Source: Planctomycetota bacterium | GTDB lineage: Bacteria > Planctomycetota > B15-G4 > JADJEK01 | Assembly (NCBI GenBank): GCA_016709145.1 | Contig: JADJEK010000019.1 | Coordinates: 1-29,999 of the forward strand | Length of the DNA stretch: 29,999 nucleotides | Direction: 5' to 3' | Part shown: piece after piece, positions 8,658-16,967 of the stretch | Layout of the letters: the number at the start of each line of letters is the position of its first letter | Position numbering within the stretch: position 1 is the first letter of the stretch | Made by a program: the position numbers and the translations under genes | The notes under the pieces: generated by a model | Database searches by the model: none | Told to the model about the DNA's origin: nothing | What the model saw: the letters and a program-made list of their open reading frames with translations, nothing else

Positions 8658-9880
8658 AGAGCTTCAAGTACTCGGCGAAGAACCCCGACGGCAAGACGAT
8701 CTCCGGCAAGGTCAGCGCCGAAGGCCGTGAGGACGCGGTCGGCGAGTTGCGCAAGCGCAACCTGACCATCCTCGAGGTCAAGGAAGTCGGCGGCGGCATG
8801 TCCGGCTTCGCCGCGCGCGCGGTGCGCCCGGGCAAGCCGCGCAAGCAGGAAGAGCTCGTCGTGTTCACGCGGCAGCTCGCCACGATGATCACGTCGGGCA
8901 TCACGTTGCTCGAGGCCGTCGAGATCCTGCATGAGCAGGCGGAGACTCCGGCGTTCAAGGCCACCATGCGCATGGTCTGCGAGGACCTGCGCACGGGTTC
9001 CGACTTGTCGAAGTCGCTCGCGCGCCATCCGCGCGTGTTCAGCGACCTGTTCGTCAACATGGTCAAGGCCGGCGAAGTGTCGGGCCAGATCGACGACATC
9101 CTCGTGCGTCTCGCCGACTACCTCGAAGCGGCGCAGAAGCTGAAGCGCGAGATCAAGGCCGCGATGACGTATCCGGTCATCTCGCTGTTCCTCGTCATCG
9201 GCATCACCGCGTTCTTGATGATCTCGATCGTTCCGCAGTTCGGACCGATCTTCCAATCGCTCGAGATCGAACTGCCCGGCCTGACGAAGTTCATCCTCGG
9301 CATGTCGGACGCGGTGCGGAACAACGGCCTGTTGGTGCTCGCCGGCATGTTTGCGCTGGTCGCGATGGTCGTCATGTTGAAGCGCACGCAGAAGGGCGCT
9401 TACGCCTGGGACGTGCTGGTGTTGAAGTTCCCGGTCTTCGGACCGCTGTTCCGCAAGGTCGCGCTGGCTCGCTTCGCGCGTACGTTCGCGACGCTGATCA
9501 AGTCCGGCGTGCCGATCCTCGGCTGTCTCGACATCGTGTCCGAGACCTCGGGCAACAAGGTCGTCAGCAAGGCCGTGCTCGGCGCGAAGGACAACGTCCG
9601 CGAGGGCTTGTCGCTGTCGGAGCCGCTGACGCGCTCGCCGGTGTTCCCGCCGATGGTCACGCGCATGATCGCGATCGGCGAGAAGTCGGGCGCCATCGAA
9701 CATCTGCTCGAGAAGATCGCCGAGTTCTACGACGAGCAAGTGTCGGCACAGGTGAAGTCGCTGACGTCGTTGATCGAGCCGTTGTTGATCGCCGTCATGG
9801 GCGTGTTCGTCGGCACGATCGTGCTCGCCGTGTTCTTGCCGATCTTCAAGATCCAGGAGAAGCTCGCCGGTGGTCACTGA
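8654..9880 (+). CDS. pilC: Type IV pilus inner-membrane platform protein PilC
   Basis: PilC is the polytopic membrane protein on which PilB and PilT act. The 408-residue length is normal for the PilC/GspF family. It starts with the family's short lead-in MKSFKYSAKNPDGKTISG. Two T2SSF repeats follow. The first (~70-195) contains FTRQLATMITSGITLLEAVEI and ends in a hydrophobic segment (VISLFLVIGITAFLMI). The second (~270-395) contains FARTFATLIKSGVPILGCL and ends in a hydrophobic segment (PLLIAVMGVFVGTIVLAVF). A third membrane segment lies between them. The ATG overlaps the pilB stop by four bases, and the C-terminus overlaps the next gene by 11 bases if that gene uses its GTG start. Confidence 0.95.
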   Translation: MKSFKYSAKNPDGKTISGKVSAEGREDAVGELRKRNLTILEVKEVGGGMSGFAARAVRPGKPRKQEELVVFTRQLATMITSGITLLEAVEILHEQAETPAFKATMRMVCEDLRTGSDLSKSLARHPRVFSDLFVNMVKAGEVSGQIDDILVRLADYLEAAQKLKREIKAAMTYPVISLFLVIGITAFLMISIVPQFGPIFQSLEIELPGLTKFILGMSDAVRNNGLLVLAGMFALVAMVVMLKRTQKGAYAWDVLVLKFPVFGPLFRKVALARFARTFATLIKSGVPILGCLDIVSETSGNKVVSKAVLGAKDNVREGLSLSEPLTRSPVFPPMVTRMIAIGEKSGAIEHLLEKIAEFYDEQVSAQVKSLTSLIEPLLIAVMGVFVGTIVLAVFLPIFKIQEKLAGGH

Positions 9881-10562
9881 AACGATGCGGCGTCCCCAAT
9901 CGCCGACGATGTCGGCGCCGGTGCAACCACTGGTCCGCAAGAAGCGCGACGTCCCGCGCATGATCGCTTGGTCGGCGACGGCGCTGGTGTCGTCCGCGTT
10001 GCTGTGGGGCGGTTTCGTCTGGAAGCCGCGGCCCGACGTCGCGGTGCTGATGTCGTGCGCCGAGATGGAAGTGAAGCTCGGTCTGTTCGACGTCGCGTAC
10101 ACGAGCCTCAGCGAGGCGCTCGAGCGCGACCCCGAACATGCGTACGCGAATCTGCTGATGGGTCACGTGCTGCAACAACGGCGCGAGTTCCGCGGCGCAC
10201 TCGATCATTTGCTGAAAGGCAAACCCGCGATCGAGCAGACCGGCAATCCCGCGTTCCTCACCGATTGGCTCGTCAGCGTCGGCTTCCTGCGACTCGCATG
10301 TCGGGATTTCCGCGGAGCGGAACAGGTCGCGAACGAAGTGTTTTCAAGAGAGCCGGAACGCGCATCGGCGTACGTGCTCCACGCCTTCAGCCGCCTGGGG
10401 GCCAGGGACGAAAATGGATATCGACGCGCGATCGCAAAGGCGTACGCGCTGGATCCCGGGGACATCGCATTCCGGATGGACCGAGATCTGGTGACCACGG
10501 CGATGCCGTGGGCGCACGCCGTCGAGATCCGCGGGGGTTGGGACACGTTGTCCTCGCCCTGA
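9870..10562 (+). CDS. Membrane-anchored TPR protein of the pilus locus
   Basis: This 230-residue protein has a basic N-terminal stretch and then one hydrophobic segment (MIAWSATALVSSALLWGGFVW, about 30-50), suggesting an inner-membrane anchor with the rest outside the cytoplasm. The remainder is made of helical repeats of TPR style: AYTSLSEALERDPEHAYANL, a following pair around RREFRGALDHLL, one around RDFRGAEQVANEVFSREPE, and a last one ending IAKAYALDPGD. Position, between pilC and the pilins, suggests a pilus assembly factor analogous in concept to PilF/PilW, although those are outer-membrane lipoproteins. GTG 9870 overlaps pilC by 11 bases; ATG 9885, in the same frame, is an equally possible start. 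No enzymatic motif is seen. Confidence 0.75.
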   Translation: MVTETMRRPQSPTMSAPVQPLVRKKRDVPRMIAWSATALVSSALLWGGFVWKPRPDVAVLMSCAEMEVKLGLFDVAYTSLSEALERDPEHAYANLLMGHVLQQRREFRGALDHLLKGKPAIEQTGNPAFLTDWLVSVGFLRLACRDFRGAEQVANEVFSREPERASAYVLHAFSRLGARDENGYRRAIAKAYALDPGDIAFRMDRDLVTTAMPWAHAVEIRGGWDTLSSP

Positions 10563-10633
10563 TTCCAGAGAAAACAACCGGCGAGTCGGGCAACACCTCT
10601 CACCGGAACTTCGTTCGAGGACGCAAAGCACCC

Positions 10634-11308
10634 ATGAAGCACAACAAGGGTTTCACCCTGATCGAACTCATGATCGTGGTCGCGATCATCGCGATCATCG
10701 CATCGATCGCCATCCCGAACTTGCTGTCGGCTCGCTTGAACGCGAACGAGTCGGCTGCGATCTCGACGTTGCGTAACGTCGTGTCGGCGCAAGCTCAGGT
10801 CCAGGCGCAGGCCGCGGTCGACGTCGACGGCGACGGTATCGGTGAGCACGGCTTCTTCGCCGAACTCGCCGGCACGGTCAACGTTCGTGGTACGGCTGCT
10901 CCGCTGACGCCGGCGATCCTGTCGGGCTCGCTCGGCGCGGTCGACGTGAACGGCTACGTCAACAAGGCCGGTTACTACTTCGCGATGTTCCTGCCGGCCG
11001 CCGCGGGTGCGCCGACGCTGGAAGCTGGCGGCGGTGGTGACCCCGGTGGTCTCGACGACGACCTCTGCGAGAACACGTGGTCTTGCTACGCGTGGCCGGT
11101 CAACCGTGCGAACACGGGTAACCGCTCGTTCATGGTCAACCAATCGGGCGACCTGCTGCAGACCAACGGTGCGGTTCTCGCATACGACGGAACCGGTACG
11201 GCTCCGGCGGGCGACGCGGCGTTCCAGGCGGCCGACATCACCGGTCCGCTCGCGATCGGCGCCGGTGGCGGCGCGCAAGACGGCAATACGTGGGTGCCGG
11301 TCAACTGA
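10634..11308 (+). CDS. Type IV prepilin 1
   Basis: This 224-residue prepilin begins with a short basic leader cut after G6 (KHNKG / FTLIELMIVVAI), with the conserved Glu at mature position 5 and a long hydrophobic helix. The helix continues to about residue 60. A loop DVDGDGIGE (D63, D65, D67, E71) of calcium-binding style follows. The C-terminal domain contains GYYFAMFLP, a close cysteine pair C145/C151 (LCENTWSC) and the strand NRSFMVNQSGD, a layout seen in pilin-like proteins with a DUF2950-like end. The protein is a paralogue of the next gene. It starts 71 bases after the TPR gene; GAGG at 10617-10620 is rather far upstream (13 bases). It may be a major pilin or pseudopilin; sequence alone does not decide. 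Confidence 0.9.
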   Translation: MKHNKGFTLIELMIVVAIIAIIASIAIPNLLSARLNANESAAISTLRNVVSAQAQVQAQAAVDVDGDGIGEHGFFAELAGTVNVRGTAAPLTPAILSGSLGAVDVNGYVNKAGYYFAMFLPAAAGAPTLEAGGGGDPGGLDDDLCENTWSCYAWPVNRANTGNRSFMVNQSGDLLQTNGAVLAYDGTGTAPAGDAAFQAADITGPLAIGAGGGAQDGNTWVPVN

Positions 11309-11355
11309 GTTCTCGCGCCTGAGGCCATGCCCGTGGCCGATGGCTCCCACACGAA

Positions 11356-11395
11356 CGAGGGCTCGCTGGCATCCGGCGAGCCCTCGTTTCCGTTT
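11356..11395 (+). terminator. Rho-independent terminator between the two prepilins
   Basis: A perfect 11-base-pair stem, CGAGGGCTCGC (11356-11366) with GCGAGCCCTCG (11376-11386), has a nine-base loop and is followed directly by TTTCCGTTT. It lies 48 bases after the stop of prepilin 1 and about 60 bases before prepilin 2. This is the clearest terminator in the window. Read-through past it would set the ratio of the two pilins. Confidence 0.85.
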
Positions 11396-11449
11396 CGGCT
11401 CGACCCGACTTCTCGCACGCGCGCGTGTCCCCCAACCCCAGAGGCCCCG

Positions 11450-12157
11450 ATGCGAACGTCCAGGCGCTCCGTCCGCGATGCACGCGGATTCACGCTCATC
11501 GAACTCATGATCGTCGTCGCCATCATCGCGATCATCGCCGCGGTGGCGTTGCCGAACCTGTTGTCGTCGCGCCTCAGCGCGAACGAGTCGGCCGCGATCT
11601 CGACGCTGCGCACGATCCTCTCGGCGCAAGCGCAGGCGCAGAGCCGCGTCGCCGTCGACGTCGACGGTGATGGTCAAGGCGAATACCTGTACCTCGCCGA
11701 GCTGTCCGGCGGAGTCGTCTTGCGCGGCATGGCGACGCCGCTCGACCCGGCGGCGATCTCGGTCGCGGTCGGCACGGTGTCGAACTCGGTCGCGAGCAAG
11801 TCGGGCTACCACTTCGCGATGCACCTGCCCGCGGCGGGTGGTGCGCCCGAAGGCGAGGACGCCGCCGGCGGCAAGGCTGCCGCGGGCGCCGTCGACGCCG
11901 ATCTCGCGGAGAACTTCTGGGTCTGCTACGCGTGGCCGACGTCGTACGGCACGTCAGGGCGTCGCGCGTTCTGCATCAACCAGAGCGGCGACCTGCTGCA
12001 GTCGAACAACGCGACGCAGAAGTACGAAGGCAGCGGCGCGAACGCGCCGGCCGCCGACGCGGCGTTCGTGGACGCGGGTGATCTGACCGCGGATCTGTCG
12101 ATCTCGGGAAACCCCGGCCCGCCGCAGGACGGCGGCGCGTGGGTGCCGCTGAACTGA
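11450..12157 (+). CDS. Type IV prepilin 2
   Basis: This 235-residue prepilin has a longer basic leader cut after G13 (RDARG / FTLIELMIVVAI) and the Glu at mature position 5. It closely resembles prepilin 1 over its whole length: the same helix (NLLSSRLSANESAAISTLR), the same acidic loop DVDGDGQGE, the same GYHFAMHLP and CYAWP segments, and the same ending WVPLN against WVPVN. It differs in an insert (EGEDAAGGKAAAGAVDAD) and in its cysteines: C159 matches C151 of prepilin 1, but its partner is C175 (RRAFCINQ), not an upstream residue. GAGG at 11441-11444 stands five bases before the ATG. Tandem duplication followed by divergence is the simplest origin. It faces the next gene tail to tail. Confidence 0.9.
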   Translation: MRTSRRSVRDARGFTLIELMIVVAIIAIIAAVALPNLLSSRLSANESAAISTLRTILSAQAQAQSRVAVDVDGDGQGEYLYLAELSGGVVLRGMATPLDPAAISVAVGTVSNSVASKSGYHFAMHLPAAGGAPEGEDAAGGKAAAGAVDADLAENFWVCYAWPTSYGTSGRRAFCINQSGDLLQSNNATQKYEGSGANAPAADAAFVDAGDLTADLSISGNPGPPQDGGAWVPLN

Positions 12158-12182
12158 GCAGGGAGCGCGCCGAGCGCGACGG

Positions 12183-13250
12183 TCACTTCGCGGGCGGCTC
12201 TCCGCCGTTCGCGTAGTGGTCTTGCAGGTTGTTCACGAGCTGCCGCAGCGGATCCTGCGGCGCCATCGTCGACTCGAGCTGCTCGAGGAACGGCAACACG
12301 TCCTTGCCGAGCACCTTGTTCAACGAGTGAATGGCCTTGCCGCGCAGCGCGCCGTGGACTTCGCCACGCGCGACTTCCTTGAGCGCATCGACTCCGATCG
12401 AGTCGTCGTAGACGCCGAGCGAACCCAAACAGAAGAAGCGCACGGTGTCATCGACCTCGATGTCCTTCGCCAGTTGCGCGAGCACGGGCACCGCGCGCGG
12501 ATCGGGATCGACCTCGAAGAACCGCGCGATGTCTTCGCGGTGCTGGAACTCGCTGCCGGTGTCGCCGAGAACCTCGACGAGCTTCTCGATCACGGCGTCG
12601 CGATGGGACTTCAGTGCGAGTCGCGCTCCGATCAGACGCACGCCGGACGCGTAGGCAGGGTCCGCGAACACGTCGAGCGCGAGTTGCTCGGCCGGCGCGG
12701 ACGCTGCGTCGCCACGCTCGATGATCGGCCGCACGACGTACTCGAGCAGTCGCGATTGTGCGCGCGTGTCGCTGGTCGATTGGAGGCTCGCCGCGATCGA
12801 GTCGATCGACTCGACGCCGCGGTTGCGCAGGACGTCTTCGATGCGCGCGCGCTCCTTCTCGATCGGCTCGCGCTGCAGCGGATCGAACTCGTAGCGCGCG
12901 TGCATCTCGTGCAGCTCGACGACCTTCGCGACCAACTGTGAGGTCGTCAACTTGCTCGGATCGGCGACCACTCCGACCGAGTCGTCCTGCGGTGCGGGCG
13001 CCGCCGTCGTCCCGATGCCGTCGCGCGCGATGCCGTCGATCATGCGGGTCATGCGATCGACTTGTTGCTTGAGCTCGTAGCGGGTCTGGCTGATGTCGTC
13101 CGCCAAATCGTCGATCGTCGTGGGGCCGTCGTCGGCTTCGTAGTCCCCGTCCTCACTCTGCTGGCGGTCATGCAGGACTTGCATGGTCAGGAGTGCCACG
13201 GTCGCGAGTTGGAGCACCAGCATCAGGGCGACGAGGGGTTTCGACATCAT
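12183..13250 (-). CDS. Membrane-anchored alpha-helical repeat protein (HEAT-like)
   Basis: This 355-residue protein has an N-terminal hydrophobic segment (KPLVALMLVLQLATVALLTM, residues ~5-24), then an acidic stretch (SEDGDYEADDGPTT), a likely coiled coil (ISQTRYELKQQVDRMTRMID) and a helical C-terminal half. The C-terminal half shows HEAT-like phrasing: DPRAVPVLAQLAKD, IGVDALKEVARGEV, LRGKAIHSLNKVLGKD. No enzyme motif is visible. Two consecutive ATGs (13250 and 13247) are possible starts. It lies tail to tail with prepilin 2, 25 bases apart, so co-regulation is not implied by strand. A HEAT-type role would be as a protein-interaction scaffold, on the periplasmic face if the N-terminus is an anchor. 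The function is unknown. Confidence 0.75.
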   Translation of the reverse strand: MMSKPLVALMLVLQLATVALLTMQVLHDRQQSEDGDYEADDGPTTIDDLADDISQTRYELKQQVDRMTRMIDGIARDGIGTTAAPAPQDDSVGVVADPSKLTTSQLVAKVVELHEMHARYEFDPLQREPIEKERARIEDVLRNRGVESIDSIAASLQSTSDTRAQSRLLEYVVRPIIERGDAASAPAEQLALDVFADPAYASGVRLIGARLALKSHRDAVIEKLVEVLGDTGSEFQHREDIARFFEVDPDPRAVPVLAQLAKDIEVDDTVRFFCLGSLGVYDDSIGVDALKEVARGEVHGALRGKAIHSLNKVLGKDVLPFLEQLESTMAPQDPLRQLVNNLQDHYANGGEPPAK

Positions 13251-13551
13251 GGCTCGGGCGAACTCCAGTCGGGCGGACCGCTGTGTGGATCCGCACGGTT
13301 CCAGACGATCTCGGAGCGACTCCGCTCGGGATTGCTCGCCGTGTCGTCGGACGCTGCGAGCGGCGCAAGATCCCGGTCCGTGCGGACCTATGGGCCGAGC
13401 TGAGCACTTCCAAGGGCAATACCGTCGACCGCGACGAGGGCGAACAGTCTAGGCCGTCCTACGCACCTGCGATACCAGCCGGGCCGACGAGTCCCACGCA
13501 CGGCGAAATCCGTCAGGCGGTTGCCGGCAGCGGGGTCACGGATACCTGCAT

Positions 13552-13590
13552 TGCGAATGCGACTCGACGCCGGCACGGTTGGCATTCGCA
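13552..13590. repeat. 9-base inverted repeat overlapping a promoter
   Basis: TGCGAATGC (13552-13560) and GCATTCGCA (13582-13590) are perfect reverse complements, with centres 30 bases apart. The right arm overlaps the -35 box of the candidate promoter at 13579-13607. The spacing fits either a repressor or activator bound to two half-sites or a hairpin. A repeat this long is expected a few times by chance somewhere in 30 kb, so its position is the main argument. Confidence 0.4.
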
Positions 13591-13607
13591 GGGGCGTGAA
13601 CTAGACT
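13579..13607 (+). promoter_or_regulatory. Candidate promoter of the large secreted protein
   Basis: TTGGCA (13579-13584) and TAGACT (13602-13607) are separated by the ideal 17 bases. The -35 matches the housekeeping consensus at five of six positions and the -10 at four of six, again preceded by C. Transcription would start near 13614, giving a leader of about 90 bases before ATG 13703. Confidence 0.5.
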
Positions 13608-13702
13608 TGGAGCCGGTTTTCGCCTCACGGTCCGTTGCACCGTGTGGACCCTGAAGTCGCGCGCCTCTCCCTGCCCGGGACGCCTCCTCGAGGAGGATCT
13701 GC

Positions 13703-16700
13703 ATGTCATCCTGGAAGCTCCTTGCTTCGCTCGCTCTCGCCTCCGTCGCATGCGGCGGGGTCGCTCACGCCGGCAAGCTCAAGATCACCTCGACGACGTT
13801 CGGGTGGAATCCGTTCACTCAGACGACGACCGCCGGAGGCAATGGGCCACTCGGCGCGTTCCCGCCTGCGGCGGTGAACCAGACCATCGAGGTCGGCTTC
13901 AGCAAGTCGATCAGCAAGAAGTCGGTGAAGGCGAACACGGTGGCGGTCAAGACCGTCCCCGGGTCGACCCTCTCGGCGCTCGGGATCACGCCGCCGCTAC
14001 CTGGCGGTCAGATCGCGCCGGTCGAGGTCGAGGTGGTCGGGAACAAGCTGCGGATCAAGCCGATCACGCTGTTCATCGGAACCAGCATCGCGTTCGGCTT
14101 CGTCGAGAACGGCTTCTATCAGGTCGAGCTGAAGGGCGGGAAGAACGGCCTCAAGGGCGGCAGCAACACGCTCTCGAAGGACCTCGTCATCACGTTCCGT
14201 ACGACCACGCAACTCGGCGATCCCAAGGCGGGTGCGCCGACGTCGTCGATCCTCATCGACGACGTGACGTTCGGGACGAAGTCGCTGACGTCGACGGTCA
14301 CGCAGAACCCGGTCGCGAGCCCTTCGGGTCTGCTGGCCGAGACGCAGCCGCCGCCCGCGCTGCGCATCCAATTCGACGAGCCCATCATCCCGTCGTCGGT
14401 CATCAATGCCGCGTCCGGCGTCAGCCCGTCGATCACCGTCCAACTCGACGTCGACAACGTCCCGACCACGACCGGCGACCGCATTCCGTTGCCGGGCACG
14501 TTCGCCCTCACGCAAACGCCGAGCTCGTCACAGATCGAGTTCAAACCGATCTTCGCTTCGATCCCGAGTGACCGGCTCTTCGTCGTCACGATCAAGCCGA
14601 CCGTGCAAGACCTGCTCGGGAACTCGGTGTTCTCGCTGACGGGCGACATCGGAGCGGTGTCGGTGTACGCGTTCCGCACCAAGAACACGGGCATCGTCCC
14701 GGTGGCCCCGATCACCGAGACGTTCGCGGGGCAGGCCAAGCTCGACACCACGGTGTCGTCGGCCGACTGGGCGAAGACCACTCCGGGCTTGCTGAAGGCG
14801 GGCGTCGGCGGTGGTACGGGTGCCGATGGCGTGTTCGCGCCGGTCGCGGACGTCGTATTGCCGACCGCCGAGTTCGACGTCGGCCTCGGGATGAACGTCC
14901 CGCGCGTCTACAACTTCCAGTCGGTCACGATCGACACCGGGATCACCGTACGAGCGACCGGCGAATTCCCGCTGATCATCTTCAGCACGGGACCGGTCAC
15001 GATCAACGGCACCCTCGACGTCAGTGGTGACCCCGGCCAGGTGTTCAGTGAGAACAGCGTCGCACCCGGCAGCGGCGGCGTCGCCGACCTCGGCGGCACC
15101 GACGGTGGTCGCGGCGGTTCGGTCACGGACGGCGTCAACCTGAATACGCCGCTCTTCGGCGGAACTCCGACGGGCTACAAGGCCGCGGTCCTCGCGCGCC
15201 AAGGACTCGGCGGCCTGACCTCCGCGCTGTCCGATTACCAACTGACCAAGTCGGGTGGCGTCTCGTTCACTGCGGGTCACGTCGGCTTGTGGATCCAGCC
15301 GAACGTCGGTACCGGTTCGTCGGTCGGCGGTTCGTCCCCCGGCAACCAGATCACGCACAACCATCCGTCGTTCCGCATCCAGTCGGTCACCAACGCGAAC
15401 ACGTTGGTGGTGACCGACGAGTTCGGGCCACTGACGCAACAGAGCCTGGACCTCTACGAGCTGCCGGCGCCTCCGATCGCGAAGCCCGGCGACCCGTTCG
15501 TGATCGGCGACCTGCGCGGACACGACGGTGTCGATGGGCCGTTCGCGTTGACGTCGGGACTTGGTTCGATGGGGCTGACCGTCGCGCAGTCCTTCATCAC
15601 GCAGGTCCGCTCGGGCGGCGGCGGTGGTGGTGGTGGCCGCTTCCTCGGCAACGACGGTGAGGATGCGCCAAACGTCAGTTCCGCGGCCGGCACGCCCGGC
15701 GGTACGGCGGGCAACGGGTTCCTGACCGGGACGGTGTCGGGCAAGACCGACACCACGATCTCGGTGACGGGCACTCCGTTCACCGGTCTCGATCTGGTGG
15801 GCGGTGTGGATCCGGCGATCGAGCCACCGTTCGTCGTGTTCCCCGACATCTCGTCGCCGCTCTACTTCGAAGTCGCGGCCAGCTCGCCGAACTCGTTGAC
15901 GATCGCTCCGATCGACATCGACCCGAGCCATCCGCTCGACCTCGATCACGACGGCATCCTCGACTTGTCCGACATGACGGCACTCGTCGCCGGCGACACG
16001 TTCCGCCTCGAGCCGAGCTTCTACATCGGTGGCAGCGGCGGCGGCGGTAGCGGCGTCCACTGCGGCAACTCGACCAAGTTGACCGCCGTCCCGAACCTGA
16101 CCCAACCGACGTGGACTCCGGGTGCGGGCGGCGGTGCGGGCGGCGGCGCCCTCATCATCGAATCGACCAAGCGCATCGCGGTCGGCACCGAAGGCAAGAT
16201 CGACGCGAGCGGTGGCGACGGCGGTCGGACGACGGGTTCGTTCTCGGTCAGCGCCTCGGGCGGTGGCGGTGGCGGTGGCGGCTCGGTCTTGCTGCGCTCC
16301 GCCGATACCTCGTCGTTCGCCGTGCGTTGCCTCGGCCTGATCGATGCGGGCGGTGGCACCGGTGGTCCGAGTCTCGTCGACGGCGGCAACGGCGGTGGTG
16401 GCCGTGTGCGCTTCGAAGCGATCAACGGCAACTTGTCACCGGCGTCGTTCACGAGCGGTGGCGATTCGACCGTGAAGCCGGATCTCACGGCGACCGATCT
16501 CGGCACCTTCATCCCGCAGGATTCGCCGAGCCTCGGCCAGTCGCAGTTCTACTTCTCCGGCGTCCTCACTCCGATCTACACGAGCTTCACGATCACCTAC
16601 AACGCGACGATCGACGGCGTGGTGACCGAAGGCTTGACGTACACGGACGTCGACGCGGCGAACAACGTCGACGTGCCGTTCGAGATCTCGTTCAACGACG

Positions 16701-16885
16701 CGACGATCCAGCCCAACGGGATCATCGATCCCAACTCGATCGACAACGTGTTCGACGCAGACATCTCGAACATGACGGGTCAGTTCCTGCGATTCCGCGT
16801 CGTGCTCGAACCCGAGACCGTCATCGGCGGCCAACTGTTCAAGCGGGTGCAGATCGACACGGTCCAGATCGAGATTTCGACCTGA
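13703..16885 (+). CDS. Large secreted glycine-rich protein with Ig-like domains
   Basis: This 1060-residue protein has a clear signal peptide (KLLASLALASVACGGVAHA, cut before GKLKI). Residues ~24-175 and ~185-335 look like two SbsA-type Ig domains (IEVGFSKSISKKSV and LRIQFDEPIIPSSV). A recurring unit follows, a hydrophobic strand, a short link, then G-x-[IL]-D-[AV]-[SG]-G and a Gly-rich loop: LIIFSTGPVTINGTLDVSGD (~424), LIIESTKRIAVGTEGKIDAS (~817) and VLLRSADTSSF...LIDAGG (~862). Runs of up to eight glycines occur near 640, 780 and 855. DLDHDGILDLSD (~747) resembles a calcium loop. There is no C-terminal anchor or sorting tail. The repeats suggest a beta-solenoid surface or matrix protein. 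GGAGG precedes the ATG. The function is unknown; adhesion or matrix is inference. Confidence 0.8.
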   Translation: MSSWKLLASLALASVACGGVAHAGKLKITSTTFGWNPFTQTTTAGGNGPLGAFPPAAVNQTIEVGFSKSISKKSVKANTVAVKTVPGSTLSALGITPPLPGGQIAPVEVEVVGNKLRIKPITLFIGTSIAFGFVENGFYQVELKGGKNGLKGGSNTLSKDLVITFRTTTQLGDPKAGAPTSSILIDDVTFGTKSLTSTVTQNPVASPSGLLAETQPPPALRIQFDEPIIPSSVINAASGVSPSITVQLDVDNVPTTTGDRIPLPGTFALTQTPSSSQIEFKPIFASIPSDRLFVVTIKPTVQDLLGNSVFSLTGDIGAVSVYAFRTKNTGIVPVAPITETFAGQAKLDTTVSSADWAKTTPGLLKAGVGGGTGADGVFAPVADVVLPTAEFDVGLGMNVPRVYNFQSVTIDTGITVRATGEFPLIIFSTGPVTINGTLDVSGDPGQVFSENSVAPGSGGVADLGGTDGGRGGSVTDGVNLNTPLFGGTPTGYKAAVLARQGLGGLTSALSDYQLTKSGGVSFTAGHVGLWIQPNVGTGSSVGGSSPGNQITHNHPSFRIQSVTNANTLVVTDEFGPLTQQSLDLYELPAPPIAKPGDPFVIGDLRGHDGVDGPFALTSGLGSMGLTVAQSFITQVRSGGGGGGGGRFLGNDGEDAPNVSSAAGTPGGTAGNGFLTGTVSGKTDTTISVTGTPFTGLDLVGGVDPAIEPPFVVFPDISSPLYFEVAASSPNSLTIAPIDIDPSHPLDLDHDGILDLSDMTALVAGDTFRLEPSFYIGGSGGGGSGVHCGNSTKLTAVPNLTQPTWTPGAGGGAGGGALIIESTKRIAVGTEGKIDASGGDGGRTTGSFSVSASGGGGGGGGSVLLRSADTSSFAVRCLGLIDAGGGTGGPSLVDGGNGGGGRVRFEAINGNLSPASFTSGGDSTVKPDLTATDLGTFIPQDSPSLGQSQFYFSGVLTPIYTSFTITYNATIDGVVTEGLTYTDVDAANNVDVPFEISFNDATIQPNGIIDPNSIDNVFDADISNMTGQFLRFRVVLEPETVIGGQLFKRVQIDTVQIEIST

Positions 16886-16967
16886 TCCGGCGCCGCGAGT
16901 TCGTCCGTGATTCCGATGACGGACCCGCGATTCGCATGACTGGCCGTTGTCGAACGAGGCCGCGTTC

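Larger units (their letters stand above)
13251..13702. other. 452-base divergent intergenic region
   Basis: This region separates the minus-strand HEAT-like gene from the large plus-strand secreted-protein gene. I see no supportable gene. Towards the right it holds an inverted repeat and a promoter (listed separately), then GGAGG just before ATG 13703. For the leftward gene, TAGACT read on the minus strand (13451-13446), preceded by C, is a possible -10 box, but I could not find a matching -35 and it would leave a leader near 190 bases. Confidence 0.55.

Noticed and set aside
8108..10102. Long minus-strand reading frame of 664 codons
   Set aside because: It is antisense to pilB and pilC, whose plus-strand motifs are unmistakable.
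15613..16300. GGC/GGT-rich tracts as possible CRISPR or satellite DNA
   Set aside because: They encode glycine runs in frame with a long signal-peptide protein; there are no regular spacers.
16021..16512. Proline-rich minus-strand reading frame with poly-proline runs
   Set aside because: The proline runs are simply the complement of the glycine codons of the plus-strand secreted protein.
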